Part shown: piece by piece, positions 28,225 to 37,437 of the stretch
Numbering within the stretch: the first letter of the stretch is position 1
How the letters are laid out: every line of letters starts with the position of its first letter
NCBI GenBank assembly: GCA_019745395.1
Contig: JAIETG010000001.1
Span: 1-64,000 of the forward strand
Direction: 5' to 3'
DNA length: 64,000 bases
From: Rhabdochlamydiaceae bacterium
Lineage (GTDB): Bacteria > Chlamydiota > Chlamydiia > Chlamydiales > Rhabdochlamydiaceae
Program-made: the position numbers and the translations under genes
Notes under the pieces: generated by a model
Databases searched by the model: none
The model's input: only the letters and a program-made list of their open reading frames with translations
Told to the model about the DNA's origin: nothing

Positions 28225-29475
28225 TTAAATTTGCTCTATATGTGACACCAAATCAAAAAAAGAAATCCCCTCCCCTTTTTTTTCTAAAACTTCAAGTTTC
28301 TGTGCTATATTTGACAAGGATAGCTTTATGAGCTCCGTCTTCACATCTGAGATTGAAGTAATTTCCCAACCCTCCAAAAGCCCTTGTAAAGGTAACAGGG
28401 CTCCTCTAATGATTATTCTTTTTTCCTTACTAAAAGGCTTTCTTAGAAAAAAACGAATCTTTTCTAAAAGCAATTGCTTAGTAACATTCGAAAACTCTAC
28501 CCTTACATCTCCCAACGTCCAAGATTCTTCACATAAAAACGCCCTATCTAACTCTATTTTATTGGAACAAAGCCCAAAAGTAGACACCCAATCTAACAAT
28601 AGACCTCCCTTCCTTTTAATCTCGCTTATAGAATAGGGAAGCAAAAGGAGAATCCGGATCCCTCCTACTTCTTTTTCTTGCAGCCTTTGAATGCAAATCA
28701 CTTCGCCAAGTTCTATCCCCTCTTCCTTACAAACAGAAATCACAACATCTTTATATTTCTCCCAAGTATTCATCAAGTCATGAGAAGCTAGAAAAGCACA
28801 TGTAAAATCCAAAACGATCTTATTAAATTTATTTTCTCGTTTAGCCATCTGTAAAACCGATCTTATATCTTCTTTTTTTAGAATTTGATACGCAGGAAGG
28901 TAGCTTATTATATCAAAGGGCCTAGTAAGAATTAGAGGAAAAAAATGAGGATGAGGTAAACGCTTTTTCCAAGCCTCTACTTTTTTTTGATACGTTTTAA
29001 AAAGAAAAAAGATCGGACTTCTTGCATAAGAAGGATCTGTGTCAGGATGAATTTGCATAGGGATGTCAAATAAAGGACATATCCACTGCACCCAGGCTGG
29101 AGAAAAGCCAACGGACTTAGAAAGCCACCTGTTTTGCAAAAACAGCAAAAGCTCTTTTTCTTCCTGAGTAGAGACCGGAATCTGTGAAAGTTGAAGTTGA
29201 TTAAAATGCCAAGAAGCATAAGGAGAAGACATCTCCTTATTTCTTAACCTCAAAAAATGTTCTTCAACCTTTTCTGCCAAATCCTCAAACAAAAGAGATT
29301 CCCTATTCGTAGCCACTTTGTGAAACATCTTTTCGCTGGGTTTTGTAAGGGAAAACAAAGATTTCATCACTTCATCAAGTCCTAAATCTATAGAACTTTT
29401 AGAGCTGCTATTTAAAGACTCATTCTCTGCGATAGGCGCTGTTGCTAAAAAGAGTAAAATCCAAGCAATAAACAT
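28225..29475 (-). CDS. exported protein of unknown function, probably truncated
   Basis: 416 residues from the ATG at 29475 (AGGA five bases upstream; the earlier GTG at 29487 has none). A signal peptide (FIAWILLFLATAPIAEN) precedes a mixed alpha/beta chain with no motif that I know. The stop TAA is followed by 59 more open codons in the same frame, ending at the IS, so the present protein is likely shorter than the ancestral one. It lies on the opposite strand to the next gene, 29605, and is separated by a divergent promoter region. A periplasmic or secreted role is all that can be said. Confidence 0.65.
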   Translation of the reverse strand: MFIAWILLFLATAPIAENESLNSSSKSSIDLGLDEVMKSLFSLTKPSEKMFHKVATNRESLLFEDLAEKVEEHFLRLRNKEMSSPYASWHFNQLQLSQIPVSTQEEKELLLFLQNRWLSKSVGFSPAWVQWICPLFDIPMQIHPDTDPSYARSPIFFLFKTYQKKVEAWKKRLPHPHFFPLILTRPFDIISYLPAYQILKKEDIRSVLQMAKRENKFNKIVLDFTCAFLASHDLMNTWEKYKDVVISVCKEEGIELGEVICIQRLQEKEVGGIRILLLLPYSISEIKRKGGLLLDWVSTFGLCSNKIELDRAFLCEESWTLGDVRVEFSNVTKQLLLEKIRFFLRKPFSKEKRIIIRGALLPLQGLLEGWEITSISDVKTELIKLSLSNIAQKLEVLEKKGEGISFFDLVSHIEQI

Positions 29476-29543
29476 GCCTATCCTCACATTAATTAAAGCA
29501 TTTTTATCAGCATATTTTATTATTAAAAAACGAAAAACAACAA

Positions 29544-29573
29544 ATTGACTTTGCTGTTCTAAGAATGCTACTC
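29544..29573 (+). promoter_or_regulatory. predicted promoter of the 29605 gene
   Basis: TTGACT at 29544-29549 and TACTCT at 29568-29573 are separated by 18 nt and lie 31 nt before the GTG start. The -35 box is good, the -10 box is moderate. Confidence 0.4.
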
Positions 29574-29604
29574 TACTCTAAGCCTGTTTACTTCGGAGAA
29601 GGCC

Positions 29605-30591
29605 GTGAAATTTATCGCATATTTTATATCTTTTTTACAAAAGATTGTCCTCGATGCAAATAACAGAGTAGATAGAGCCTCTTCTCATCCAGAATCTTTG
29701 AACGGTGGGATTTGGTATGGAGCTGAGTATTACAGAACACTTTTATCTGCAACTCGTCAAAACTCTATCGATGAACGCCTTCAAAACGGCTTTTTTCAAG
29801 GGCTTGCTCCTTTAGAGGTCATTTCTCCTCTTAAAGACGAAAAAAGTCCTACGGGATATTCTCCTTTTACTTTTTTACTTAATAAGGGAATCCCCCCCTC
29901 TTATGCCCTTTCTAAAATCGAAGAGGGACTTTCTTTTTTGGATTGCTCTACAGTTGTGATGCTAGGGATTTATAAAGCTTTGTTTGTTTTTTTAGGGGAA
30001 GAAAAGTTTGACACTTTATTTGCCTCAAATTCCCCTTTTCCTTTTAGATTGTCCGCAAACGCATCTCCATTAAGCAAAATTGTAGTGCACAAAAAAATCG
30101 AATCTGAAGACGAAGTCCAAATAGGAGATATTTGCTATTTTTCCAACATCAAGGAATACGTCGCTAAACACCCTTTAGGAGAGTCTAGAGGCGATCATGT
30201 AGTTTGTTTATCAAAAAGCCCTAAGCTCTATACTGGATTTGGGTTGCCTCATCTTGGAGTGGATAAAAATGGCGTCGAAAGGCAGCTTTTCGAATGCTAC
30301 AATCGAGATCCTTTAGATTTACAGTATTTCAACCCCAAAATCACAAACTATCTTCATACTCACTACTTTTCAGGAAATATTCAAAAAGGAAAAGCCCTTG
30401 TAAGTTCTTTTGCTAACAGCAGTATGTATTGGGATGAGTTTGCAAAAAAGCCTGCTCGGGCTGAAGTATTAGGTCATAAATGCCTTGAAAAAATGGGTCT
30501 ATGGATTCATCGAATTGATCTAGATAAAATTGAGAAAATGTCCGAGTGCAAAAAACAAAAGTGCATAGAGCTATTTACCTCTTTCACTTAA
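29605..30591 (+). CDS. putative cysteine hydrolase (papain/transglutaminase-like), unknown substrate
   Basis: 328 residues from a GTG with GGAGAAGG immediately upstream. FLDCSTVVMLGIYKAL places Cys114 at the start of a helix, and GDICYFSNIKEY followed by RGDHVVCLS places His198 at the start of a strand, the order of nucleophile and base seen in NlpC/P60, CHAP and transglutaminase-like hydrolases. The N-terminus is only moderately hydrophobic and not a clear signal peptide. It lies directly before an autotransporter (75 nt) on the same strand. Host-directed cysteine proteases, deubiquitinases or deamidases are common in intracellular bacteria, which makes this worth testing; the family is unproven. 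Confidence 0.6.
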   Translation: MKFIAYFISFLQKIVLDANNRVDRASSHPESLNGGIWYGAEYYRTLLSATRQNSIDERLQNGFFQGLAPLEVISPLKDEKSPTGYSPFTFLLNKGIPPSYALSKIEEGLSFLDCSTVVMLGIYKALFVFLGEEKFDTLFASNSPFPFRLSANASPLSKIVVHKKIESEDEVQIGDICYFSNIKEYVAKHPLGESRGDHVVCLSKSPKLYTGFGLPHLGVDKNGVERQLFECYNRDPLDLQYFNPKITNYLHTHYFSGNIQKGKALVSSFANSSMYWDEFAKKPARAEVLGHKCLEKMGLWIHRIDLDKIEKMSECKKQKCIELFTSFT

Positions 30592-30665
30592 ACTTGCAAA
30601 ATATTTTTTTTCCTGTACCAAAAGGACTTAAAACAAACAAAAAGCCTTCGCACCAAGAGCTTCTC

Positions 30666-32915
30666 ATGAAACACAAAAAAGCCCTACCTTTTGTCTTAAA
30701 AACCGCACTGATTATTGCGCCTCAAGTACTAGAGGCAACAACTTGGGTGGGAGGATTCGATAGTAACAATTTACCAAACAATCAAAACTGGAATCCAACA
30801 TTTGCTCCTGGAACAAATGACATTGGAATCTTTGACACACTTAATAATCCACCAGTTTTATTAGAGTCAGATTCTTACGAATTAGGAGCGGTCGATATTA
30901 CCGTTGATGGTTTTCAACTATCAGTTTTCGGAGATTTAACGCTCGATGTTATGATCACCAATCCAAACACCACCTCAAACCTTTTTGTACACACAAATGC
31001 AATCCTTACAATGACCGAAGATCTCACCTCAGATGGTGTGGTGAACTACTATATAGATGGGGGGGATTTTATATTCGATGGCCCTGGAGGAAGTGCAACT
31101 AGCAATGTCTTTTTACAAAACGCAAGTACGTTTACAGTAAATAATCCCCTAGTAATTACATCTCTTAGCTCCTCTTCCCCTACGGATGTTATTTTTCTAT
31201 CTCAGAGCCTAACCCTATCTAATCCCGACACGCAAACTCTAGCCGGATCTTTTAACGGACCTGGGGATCTTAACATTGAAGGGAGCGGGATTTTAACTTT
31301 TACAGGAGATAGTACTAACTCAGGAAATGTCCATGTTACAGGAGGAACTTTTTGTATAACCGGATCTATGGCCAATATCTCCGGCTTGGTTATATCAGAT
31401 GCCACCTTAAAAGGAACCGGTAGTTTAGGTCCTGTTACCTTAACAGGCACATCCACCGTCGCACCCGGAGGGTCTATAGGAACTTTAACTGTAAGCTCCA
31501 TAGAGTTCAATCCAAGCTCTATCCTACAAATAGAGATCGATCCTAATACCTCCTCTCTTTTAAACGTATCTGGGACGGCCATTTTAGATGGAACACTACA
31601 GATAGTACCAGACGCGGGATCTTACGAGAGACATAAAACGTACCAAGTGATAAATGCAGGAAATATTACAGGGCAATTTAACCTTGTTATTGGAGATCTT
31701 CACGGACATCTTTTTAGCCTTACTGAAGAAGGGAACTCTCTATACCTTTCTTATGAAGTGCCACTTATCGACACAAATTCTTTGACTGGAAATCGACTTA
31801 CAGTTGCAAATTACATGAATGAACACTCCCTCAACTCAACCCTTTCACTTGTAAGTAGCCTAGAAGGAAATGCCTTAAAAGCAGCCTTGGATGCGATTTC
31901 CCCTGCAAAGAATGCTTTTGGGACTTATATTGTAGAACAAAACGCCTTTTCTCTGAGCAATCAGTTAGCCTCTCATATAGACAGTAAACGATCATTTCCA
32001 AAAGAAGAGCATTCCCATATTGCAGCTTTAGTTGTGGATGCAAATGAAGAGATCATAAGATATCCTAACTCTTCGGAAAAAACTCTCTCCACCTGGGTTT
32101 CTGGATTTGGAGAGCTCGCTCACCAAAACTCTTCTGAGCAAAATCCTGCATTTCATTATGCAACTGGCGGAGCTCTTGCTGGATTGGATTATAACCTAAC
32201 GAAAGAAGCTGTAACCGGAATTGCTTTAGGATATTCTAGAACCTATTTTCATGATACCCATCATATGGGTCGTGGTCATATCAACTCCTATTTTACTTCA
32301 ATTTATGGCAACGCTCCCATCGGACCTTTTTATATTTCTCCAGCTATTTGGGGTATTTTCAATCAGATCAACAACATAAGAAACATCTCTTTTAGCGAAA
32401 TAGCAGAGCAAGCTAAAGCGCATATTTTTTCTTGGCAGCTCGTTCCTCACTTAGAAGCCGGATATCAATTCCAAATACCGTTTTGTGTGATTACCCCCTA
32501 TACGTCAGCCGATTTAGCTATTATTTGGCAAAGAGGATACCAAGAGCACGGAGCTTCCCCATTTAACACTTCCCAAAAAAGAAATAATTCCTCGATGGTT
32601 CGAAGTGAGACAGGATTAAAATTCTTCGAAAAGTGGGAAAAAGATTGGGGATCTTTTATGCTAAAAGAGCAGGTTTCTTACGTATTTGAAAAACCCTACG
32701 GGATTGGCTTTGTAAACGCCTCTTTAGTAGGGACACCTTCTTCCTTTACGGTAACCGCGGTGGATCAAAACCTAAATCTTGCAACAGTTGGAATCGACTT
32801 CATATGTTCCATAGGGGAAAGAAAACCGCTTCAAATAGGGCTCGGCGTAAAAGGAGAGTTCGGATCAAATTATCAATTAGGAGAGCTTCTCCTAGATGTA
32901 ACTAAGAGATTTTAA
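30666..32915 (+). CDS. autotransporter with short passenger (749 aa)
   Basis: The ATG at 30666 is preferred: it begins a signal peptide (KKALPFVLKTALIIAPQVLEA) and avoids overlap with the preceding gene, while the longer frame from 30546 does not. The passenger of about 370 residues is a beta-helix type with GxxTWVGGFDSNNLPNNQNWNP at the start and VAPGGSIGTLTVSSI and DGTLQIVPDAGSY later, but lacks the long NxG repeat array of the 18536 gene. The barrel (STWVSGFGELAHQ... QEHGASPFN... to DVTKRF) is closely similar to those of the 18536 and 45732 genes and ends in Phe. It converges on the 1443-residue autotransporter, with a shared terminator between them. Confidence 0.9.
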   Translation: MKHKKALPFVLKTALIIAPQVLEATTWVGGFDSNNLPNNQNWNPTFAPGTNDIGIFDTLNNPPVLLESDSYELGAVDITVDGFQLSVFGDLTLDVMITNPNTTSNLFVHTNAILTMTEDLTSDGVVNYYIDGGDFIFDGPGGSATSNVFLQNASTFTVNNPLVITSLSSSSPTDVIFLSQSLTLSNPDTQTLAGSFNGPGDLNIEGSGILTFTGDSTNSGNVHVTGGTFCITGSMANISGLVISDATLKGTGSLGPVTLTGTSTVAPGGSIGTLTVSSIEFNPSSILQIEIDPNTSSLLNVSGTAILDGTLQIVPDAGSYERHKTYQVINAGNITGQFNLVIGDLHGHLFSLTEEGNSLYLSYEVPLIDTNSLTGNRLTVANYMNEHSLNSTLSLVSSLEGNALKAALDAISPAKNAFGTYIVEQNAFSLSNQLASHIDSKRSFPKEEHSHIAALVVDANEEIIRYPNSSEKTLSTWVSGFGELAHQNSSEQNPAFHYATGGALAGLDYNLTKEAVTGIALGYSRTYFHDTHHMGRGHINSYFTSIYGNAPIGPFYISPAIWGIFNQINNIRNISFSEIAEQAKAHIFSWQLVPHLEAGYQFQIPFCVITPYTSADLAIIWQRGYQEHGASPFNTSQKRNNSSMVRSETGLKFFEKWEKDWGSFMLKEQVSYVFEKPYGIGFVNASLVGTPSSFTVTAVDQNLNLATVGIDFICSIGERKPLQIGLGVKGEFGSNYQLGELLLDVTKRF

Positions 32916-32941
32916 AAAACAAGACACCCTCGACGTCAAAA

Positions 32942-32972
32942 AAAAGTCCCACATTATGTGGGACTTTTTTTT
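32942..32972. terminator. bidirectional terminator between two autotransporters
   Basis: AAAAAGTCCCACA pairs with TGTGGGACTTTTT around a 3-nt loop; an A-run lies before and a T-run after, so it serves both convergent genes. Confidence 0.9.
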
Positions 32973-32989
32973 CTTTCAAAATGGAATCA

Positions 32990-35900
32990 TTACCAAGAAA
33001 ATTCAATTCCAGCAAGAACTTCAAAAGTGTTTGCATGTTGCCAGGACTCTCCTCCCAATTCAAAATACCCCTTTAAGCCTTTGCTAAAACAGGTTAAAAC
33101 AGTGAGAGCATAGTCTATGCTATAGCTATCTAAGTTATTGCCACAAATTTGGAATGTATTGCCAAATTGGTTAAAGTGCCCTTTTGTGGTATTCTGACGA
33201 CTTGATAGCAACTGGTTCCAAGCAACATCCAAGGACAGATCGACGACATTCCCCAAATTAGATGAGGAAAGGTGCATACCAAGACGAGAGGTTGTAGAAG
33301 ACCAATCTTTACTGTTGATCGATAAGCCCCAGCCATTTGATTGCGTTTCATTGATCTTTTTACGCCAATTCTTTTCATATTCAATCCCCACAAAGGGTTG
33401 AATCAGCAAATATTTAGTATCAACGTCAGGGCCGAGCTCACTATAGAAGGCAAAGGTATTGAGCTCTGGGGTGCCATGGGCTTTATAGTGCAGGTTTCTC
33501 GCGGAGATCAAGCGGCTTACATTGTTCGATGCATGTCCATATACTAAATCGAAAAATCCGTAGAGCATGCTTGGTTTATACAGTCCATAAAGGCTTGCAA
33601 ACTCCGAATTGCGATTGCCTTTTGCATTTCTATAATTCGAATGACCATATTCATAAGACCCTGCGAGGCCAACGGTAAGATCGCTACAAAAGCTTTTTTG
33701 GATCCCTCCAGTGACTTGATAGCTATTGATGAGTGTTTTATGAGCGTTATGTCCATTCATCTCTGTAAAGCCATACCCAGTTTCTAGCCATGTGCCCCAA
33801 TCGTTACAAGCAGCATCGCAAATAGAACCTTTATTAGATGCAATCACTAAGGGTCTTAAAGGATCATATAACCTTCTAAGAAACCTACGAGTCGAGATTT
33901 CAGCTGCCCATATATCGTTCGTATATTGGTACCCAGAGAGACTCTCTAATGAGTCTTGAGCCTTTTCTAACGAAGAAGTAGCAATAGCGCTAATTAAAAG
34001 ATTTTGGCCAGAATTGGGAAGGGCAATTGCATCTAAATTGGTTGCAACACCGTATTGATTGCACGCATCCGCAGCTCTTAAAAGATCTGGAGCAACCGAT
34101 AAAGAGACAGAATCTGCCCCATACGCAAGTGTTGAAGAGATAAATGCTAAAGAAGTAGTCTCACCATACGTTCCTGTAATAGAACCATCTGCAGTAAGAA
34201 TGGTATAAGGCTGATTAAAAACAAAGTTATCATCCACCGCACTGACAAGGACCGTCCCGCCGTTAAGTGTAGCGGCGCCCACAACTTGGATAAGATCACT
34301 TTGTCCGCTTCCATTGACTTCTACATCATAAGTGCCGTTGTTATTTATGTAAGTGTTTACTGTCAGAGTTCCAATACTCTCTCCGGGAGCAATAGTTCCA
34401 GTGCTTGTCAATATCCCGTTGATCGTTCCATTCCCTTTTAAAATACCATCGGGATCGATTACAGCATCTGTTGCAAGAGATCCGTTAACGATTAACACTC
34501 CTTTTTCAATCGTTGTCAGACCGGTGTAAGTATTGACTCCTGAAAGCTTTTGACTACCAAGTCCCGTTTTAATTAAGCTAGAGGTTATTGAAGGAAAATC
34601 GTCAATAACTCCTGAAAAACTTGCATTAACAAACTCATCTGTATCGATAACCAGAGGAGGACTAGATTGGGCTAAACTTGTAGAATCCCCATTCAAAGCT
34701 CCTACAGTAAATGTATCGCCTGTAGTGTTTACGTACAGGGAACTATTTTCCAAAATAACATTCACATCTCCACCAAGACTCTCACCTGTAAAAAGAATCC
34801 CGGAGCCTCCTATAGTTCCGCTATTGACCGCTTGAAAAGTTGCGGTCCCCTCTGTAAGAGTAAATCCGTTATTAAATACGATCTGCGATCCATCTACCGT
34901 TCCAGAGTTGGATGCGGTAATCGTTGATCCATCACTCAATATACAGCTCTGCCCAAAAAGGATTTGAGAACCAGCAATATACCCAATAACATTACTCGAA
35001 TCCCCCGCATTTACTCTGCTATTACTTACATCAATATTCAGGTTAGTTCCAGCAGTAAAGCTTCCATCAACTTCTAATTGAGCCCCTCCGCAAAATCCGA
35101 TAGTATTCGAAATTCCCGATGGATCCTGGTTTATCCCGGAATTCGAAATGACCAGAGAAACGTTATTGCCAAAAGAGATGGTATCACCAAATTGAACCTG
35201 CGACCTGCCTAGAGTTCCTATGCTATTGCTGTTTTGGTTTAATCCATTATTGGTTCCTATATTAGATGCCGTGAGACTAAAGTCACTACCCCCTTGAAAA
35301 CTTCCAACAGAATAAAATTGTTGTCCTGCAAGGACACCGGTTATATTAGAACCCGAATTATTTCCTTGGTACGTTCCCATATTAGATAGAGCAATCGAAG
35401 CATTATTTCCCACAACGCCTTCAGCATTTAGATGAAGCTGAGATGCAGAACCATCAGCAGTGTTATTGTTTTGAAAGCCCACATAGTTTCCCATTCCTGC
35501 CGTACTGCTATCCAATCCAGAGTTTACAATCACAATCTGGAGGTTCTCTCCTGCTTGAAAAAGTTCTTCCACGTACAGCTGCTTACCATAGCCACTCAAA
35601 CTTCCCGTTGTGCTAGAGCCATCCGTTGTAGAGGCTGCAACTCCGCTATTAGAAATATGAATATAGGCATTGTTCCCAATAGTAAGACTTGCATTAAAAA
35701 CTGCTTGCATTCCGCTACCAAGGATATCTCCGACAAAATTACCAGAGTGTCCTGCGCCTGTATTCGTTCCCAAATTTGCAATATTTAATGTAAAATAATC
35801 ACCAGCTTCAAAGCTGCTCTTGAAATCGAATTGATTTCCCCCAATAGAGCCAACGTTCGAATAATTACTCGTTCCCTCCCCGCTGTAATTTGCACTATTA

Positions 35901-37321
35901 GATATAGTGAGTGTTGCATGGTCTGCTAATAAGCAAGGGGCATAAACTGCAATCTGAGTTCCCACAGTGGCTACAGCATCGCCTCCACTCCCATGAGCGC
36001 TATCTATTCCCATATTAGAAATGTTTAAAGTAAATGCATCCCCAACACTAAACGCATAGGAACCAATATGTCCACTATCACCGATAGCAAGCTGCTGAGC
36101 GTTTGTCACCGCAACATGCGGACCAGTCCCAGTATTGGTCCCGGTATAAGTCCCGCTATTGACAACGTTAACTACTGCGCTATCTCCTAATATACATCCT
36201 TGTTGAAGCCAGATTTGCTGACCATCAACACTATTGGTACTAACGACTCCAATCTGTCCGCCTCCATAGCCTGAGCTCGTATCCACACCTGTATTAGTCA
36301 CCGTCAAATGGAAATCATTTCCTGATTGAAATACGCCACCTACAAAAAGCTGCTGTTCATTGAGCCAGCCAACATAATCAGTAAATGCAGTTACTTGCGA
36401 AGAATTATAACCGGTGTTGGAAACAGTAATCGAGCATTCATTCCCCACAGTTACTGCGTCTTGCAAGATTATCTGCGCATTATTAACTATACCGACTTGA
36501 TTGTCTCCAGTTCCTAAAGCGCTATCGTTACCCAAGTTTTGCACATCGCAACTAAAGTTGTCCCCAACTTCGAAGACCTCTGAGCACACTAATTGATGGT
36601 TGCCGGCGATACCGATAATATCTCTTGATGAAATATTGCCGCTAAAATTTCCGCTGTTTAATGCTGAAATTGACACGTTGTTTTCTGCAGCAAAAGACGC
36701 ATCGAACTGTAATTGAATTTCTACACGAGCTACGGTATTGCCTCCAAATCCACTATCATTGCTAGTTCCCGTATTGATTGCTGTAAGCTTTCCCTCGCTA
36801 GCGACAATAAGTGGATGTGTAGAATGAATGTTAGAAGTAATAGAACTACCGTTTATAAAAGCAATGTTAGAACTTACAATATTTGCGCTACCAGAAGTTG
36901 CACCGGAACTTCCTGTAAAAGAAAGCAGATCTGCAACGAAAATGCTATTATTTATATTTGTTATATAGATGTTAGGATTGGTAAATACACCTGTAATGCC
37001 CTCTCCAGTAAAAGTCAGGGTCTTGTTGTAAAAATGATGACCAAAGACGGATGCAACACCTGGAAAATCAAACGACAAGACAGAAAATGGTTCACTGTAG
37101 TCGACAGGATTTAAGTTAACACCTGGATAGGCGCTATCAAAGATCACATGGTCGCTACTGCCAGGAACCGTACCAGAGCTCCAATGCGAAGGAATGGCCA
37201 TATTATCGTTTGATCCTTGCCCTATCCATTGAACAGATGAAGCATATACAGAAGAGCTCACAAGTAAATATACAGAAATGCCTTTAAGAAAAAAACGATG
37301 ACTTGCCATGATCGGACACAT
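32990..37321 (-). CDS. autotransporter with very long NxG-repeat passenger (1443 aa)
   Basis: The largest gene in the window. Start codons at 37321 and 37309 are both possible; the signal peptide (FFLKGISVYLLVSSSVYA) is the same. Residues of about 180-830 are units of about 45 residues ending in NSG or NLG, alternating between an F.aGD.F.l type and a c.lGnna.i type, each with a Q before an aromatic or small strand. A segment SLIKTGLGSQKLSGVNTYTGLT and KGNGTINGILTSTGTIAPGESIG resembles autotransporter-associated repeats. The C-terminal barrel (DWGTWLETGYGFTEMNG... to GIEFSW) differs from the other complete barrels here and ends in Trp. Probably surface displayed; the ligand is unknown. Confidence 0.9.
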   Translation of the reverse strand: MCPIMASHRFFLKGISVYLLVSSSVYASSVQWIGQGSNDNMAIPSHWSSGTVPGSSDHVIFDSAYPGVNLNPVDYSEPFSVLSFDFPGVASVFGHHFYNKTLTFTGEGITGVFTNPNIYITNINNSIFVADLLSFTGSSGATSGSANIVSSNIAFINGSSITSNIHSTHPLIVASEGKLTAINTGTSNDSGFGGNTVARVEIQLQFDASFAAENNVSISALNSGNFSGNISSRDIIGIAGNHQLVCSEVFEVGDNFSCDVQNLGNDSALGTGDNQVGIVNNAQIILQDAVTVGNECSITVSNTGYNSSQVTAFTDYVGWLNEQQLFVGGVFQSGNDFHLTVTNTGVDTSSGYGGGQIGVVSTNSVDGQQIWLQQGCILGDSAVVNVVNSGTYTGTNTGTGPHVAVTNAQQLAIGDSGHIGSYAFSVGDAFTLNISNMGIDSAHGSGGDAVATVGTQIAVYAPCLLADHATLTISNSANYSGEGTSNYSNVGSIGGNQFDFKSSFEAGDYFTLNIANLGTNTGAGHSGNFVGDILGSGMQAVFNASLTIGNNAYIHISNSGVAASTTDGSSTTGSLSGYGKQLYVEELFQAGENLQIVIVNSGLDSSTAGMGNYVGFQNNNTADGSASQLHLNAEGVVGNNASIALSNMGTYQGNNSGSNITGVLAGQQFYSVGSFQGGSDFSLTASNIGTNNGLNQNSNSIGTLGRSQVQFGDTISFGNNVSLVISNSGINQDPSGISNTIGFCGGAQLEVDGSFTAGTNLNIDVSNSRVNAGDSSNVIGYIAGSQILFGQSCILSDGSTITASNSGTVDGSQIVFNNGFTLTEGTATFQAVNSGTIGGSGILFTGESLGGDVNVILENSSLYVNTTGDTFTVGALNGDSTSLAQSSPPLVIDTDEFVNASFSGVIDDFPSITSSLIKTGLGSQKLSGVNTYTGLTTIEKGVLIVNGSLATDAVIDPDGILKGNGTINGILTSTGTIAPGESIGTLTVNTYINNNGTYDVEVNGSGQSDLIQVVGAATLNGGTVLVSAVDDNFVFNQPYTILTADGSITGTYGETTSLAFISSTLAYGADSVSLSVAPDLLRAADACNQYGVATNLDAIALPNSGQNLLISAIATSSLEKAQDSLESLSGYQYTNDIWAAEISTRRFLRRLYDPLRPLVIASNKGSICDAACNDWGTWLETGYGFTEMNGHNAHKTLINSYQVTGGIQKSFCSDLTVGLAGSYEYGHSNYRNAKGNRNSEFASLYGLYKPSMLYGFFDLVYGHASNNVSRLISARNLHYKAHGTPELNTFAFYSELGPDVDTKYLLIQPFVGIEYEKNWRKKINETQSNGWGLSINSKDWSSTTSRLGMHLSSSNLGNVVDLSLDVAWNQLLSSRQNTTKGHFNQFGNTFQICGNNLDSYSIDYALTVLTCFSKGLKGYFELGGESWQHANTFEVLAGIEFSW

Positions 37322-37437
37322 CCTATCTTTGCGTTATTTTTTCATCCTATTTTTAATTTTAATTAATTGCAAATACAGACAATAAATCGCTCTCATGTCT
37401 ATTTCTTTTTTATCTCTTGAACTTTATACTGACAAAT

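Noticed and set aside
32990-37321. Several plus-strand frames of 60-130 codons inside the large autotransporter gene
   Set aside because: They are antisense shadows produced by the repetitive codons of the real gene.
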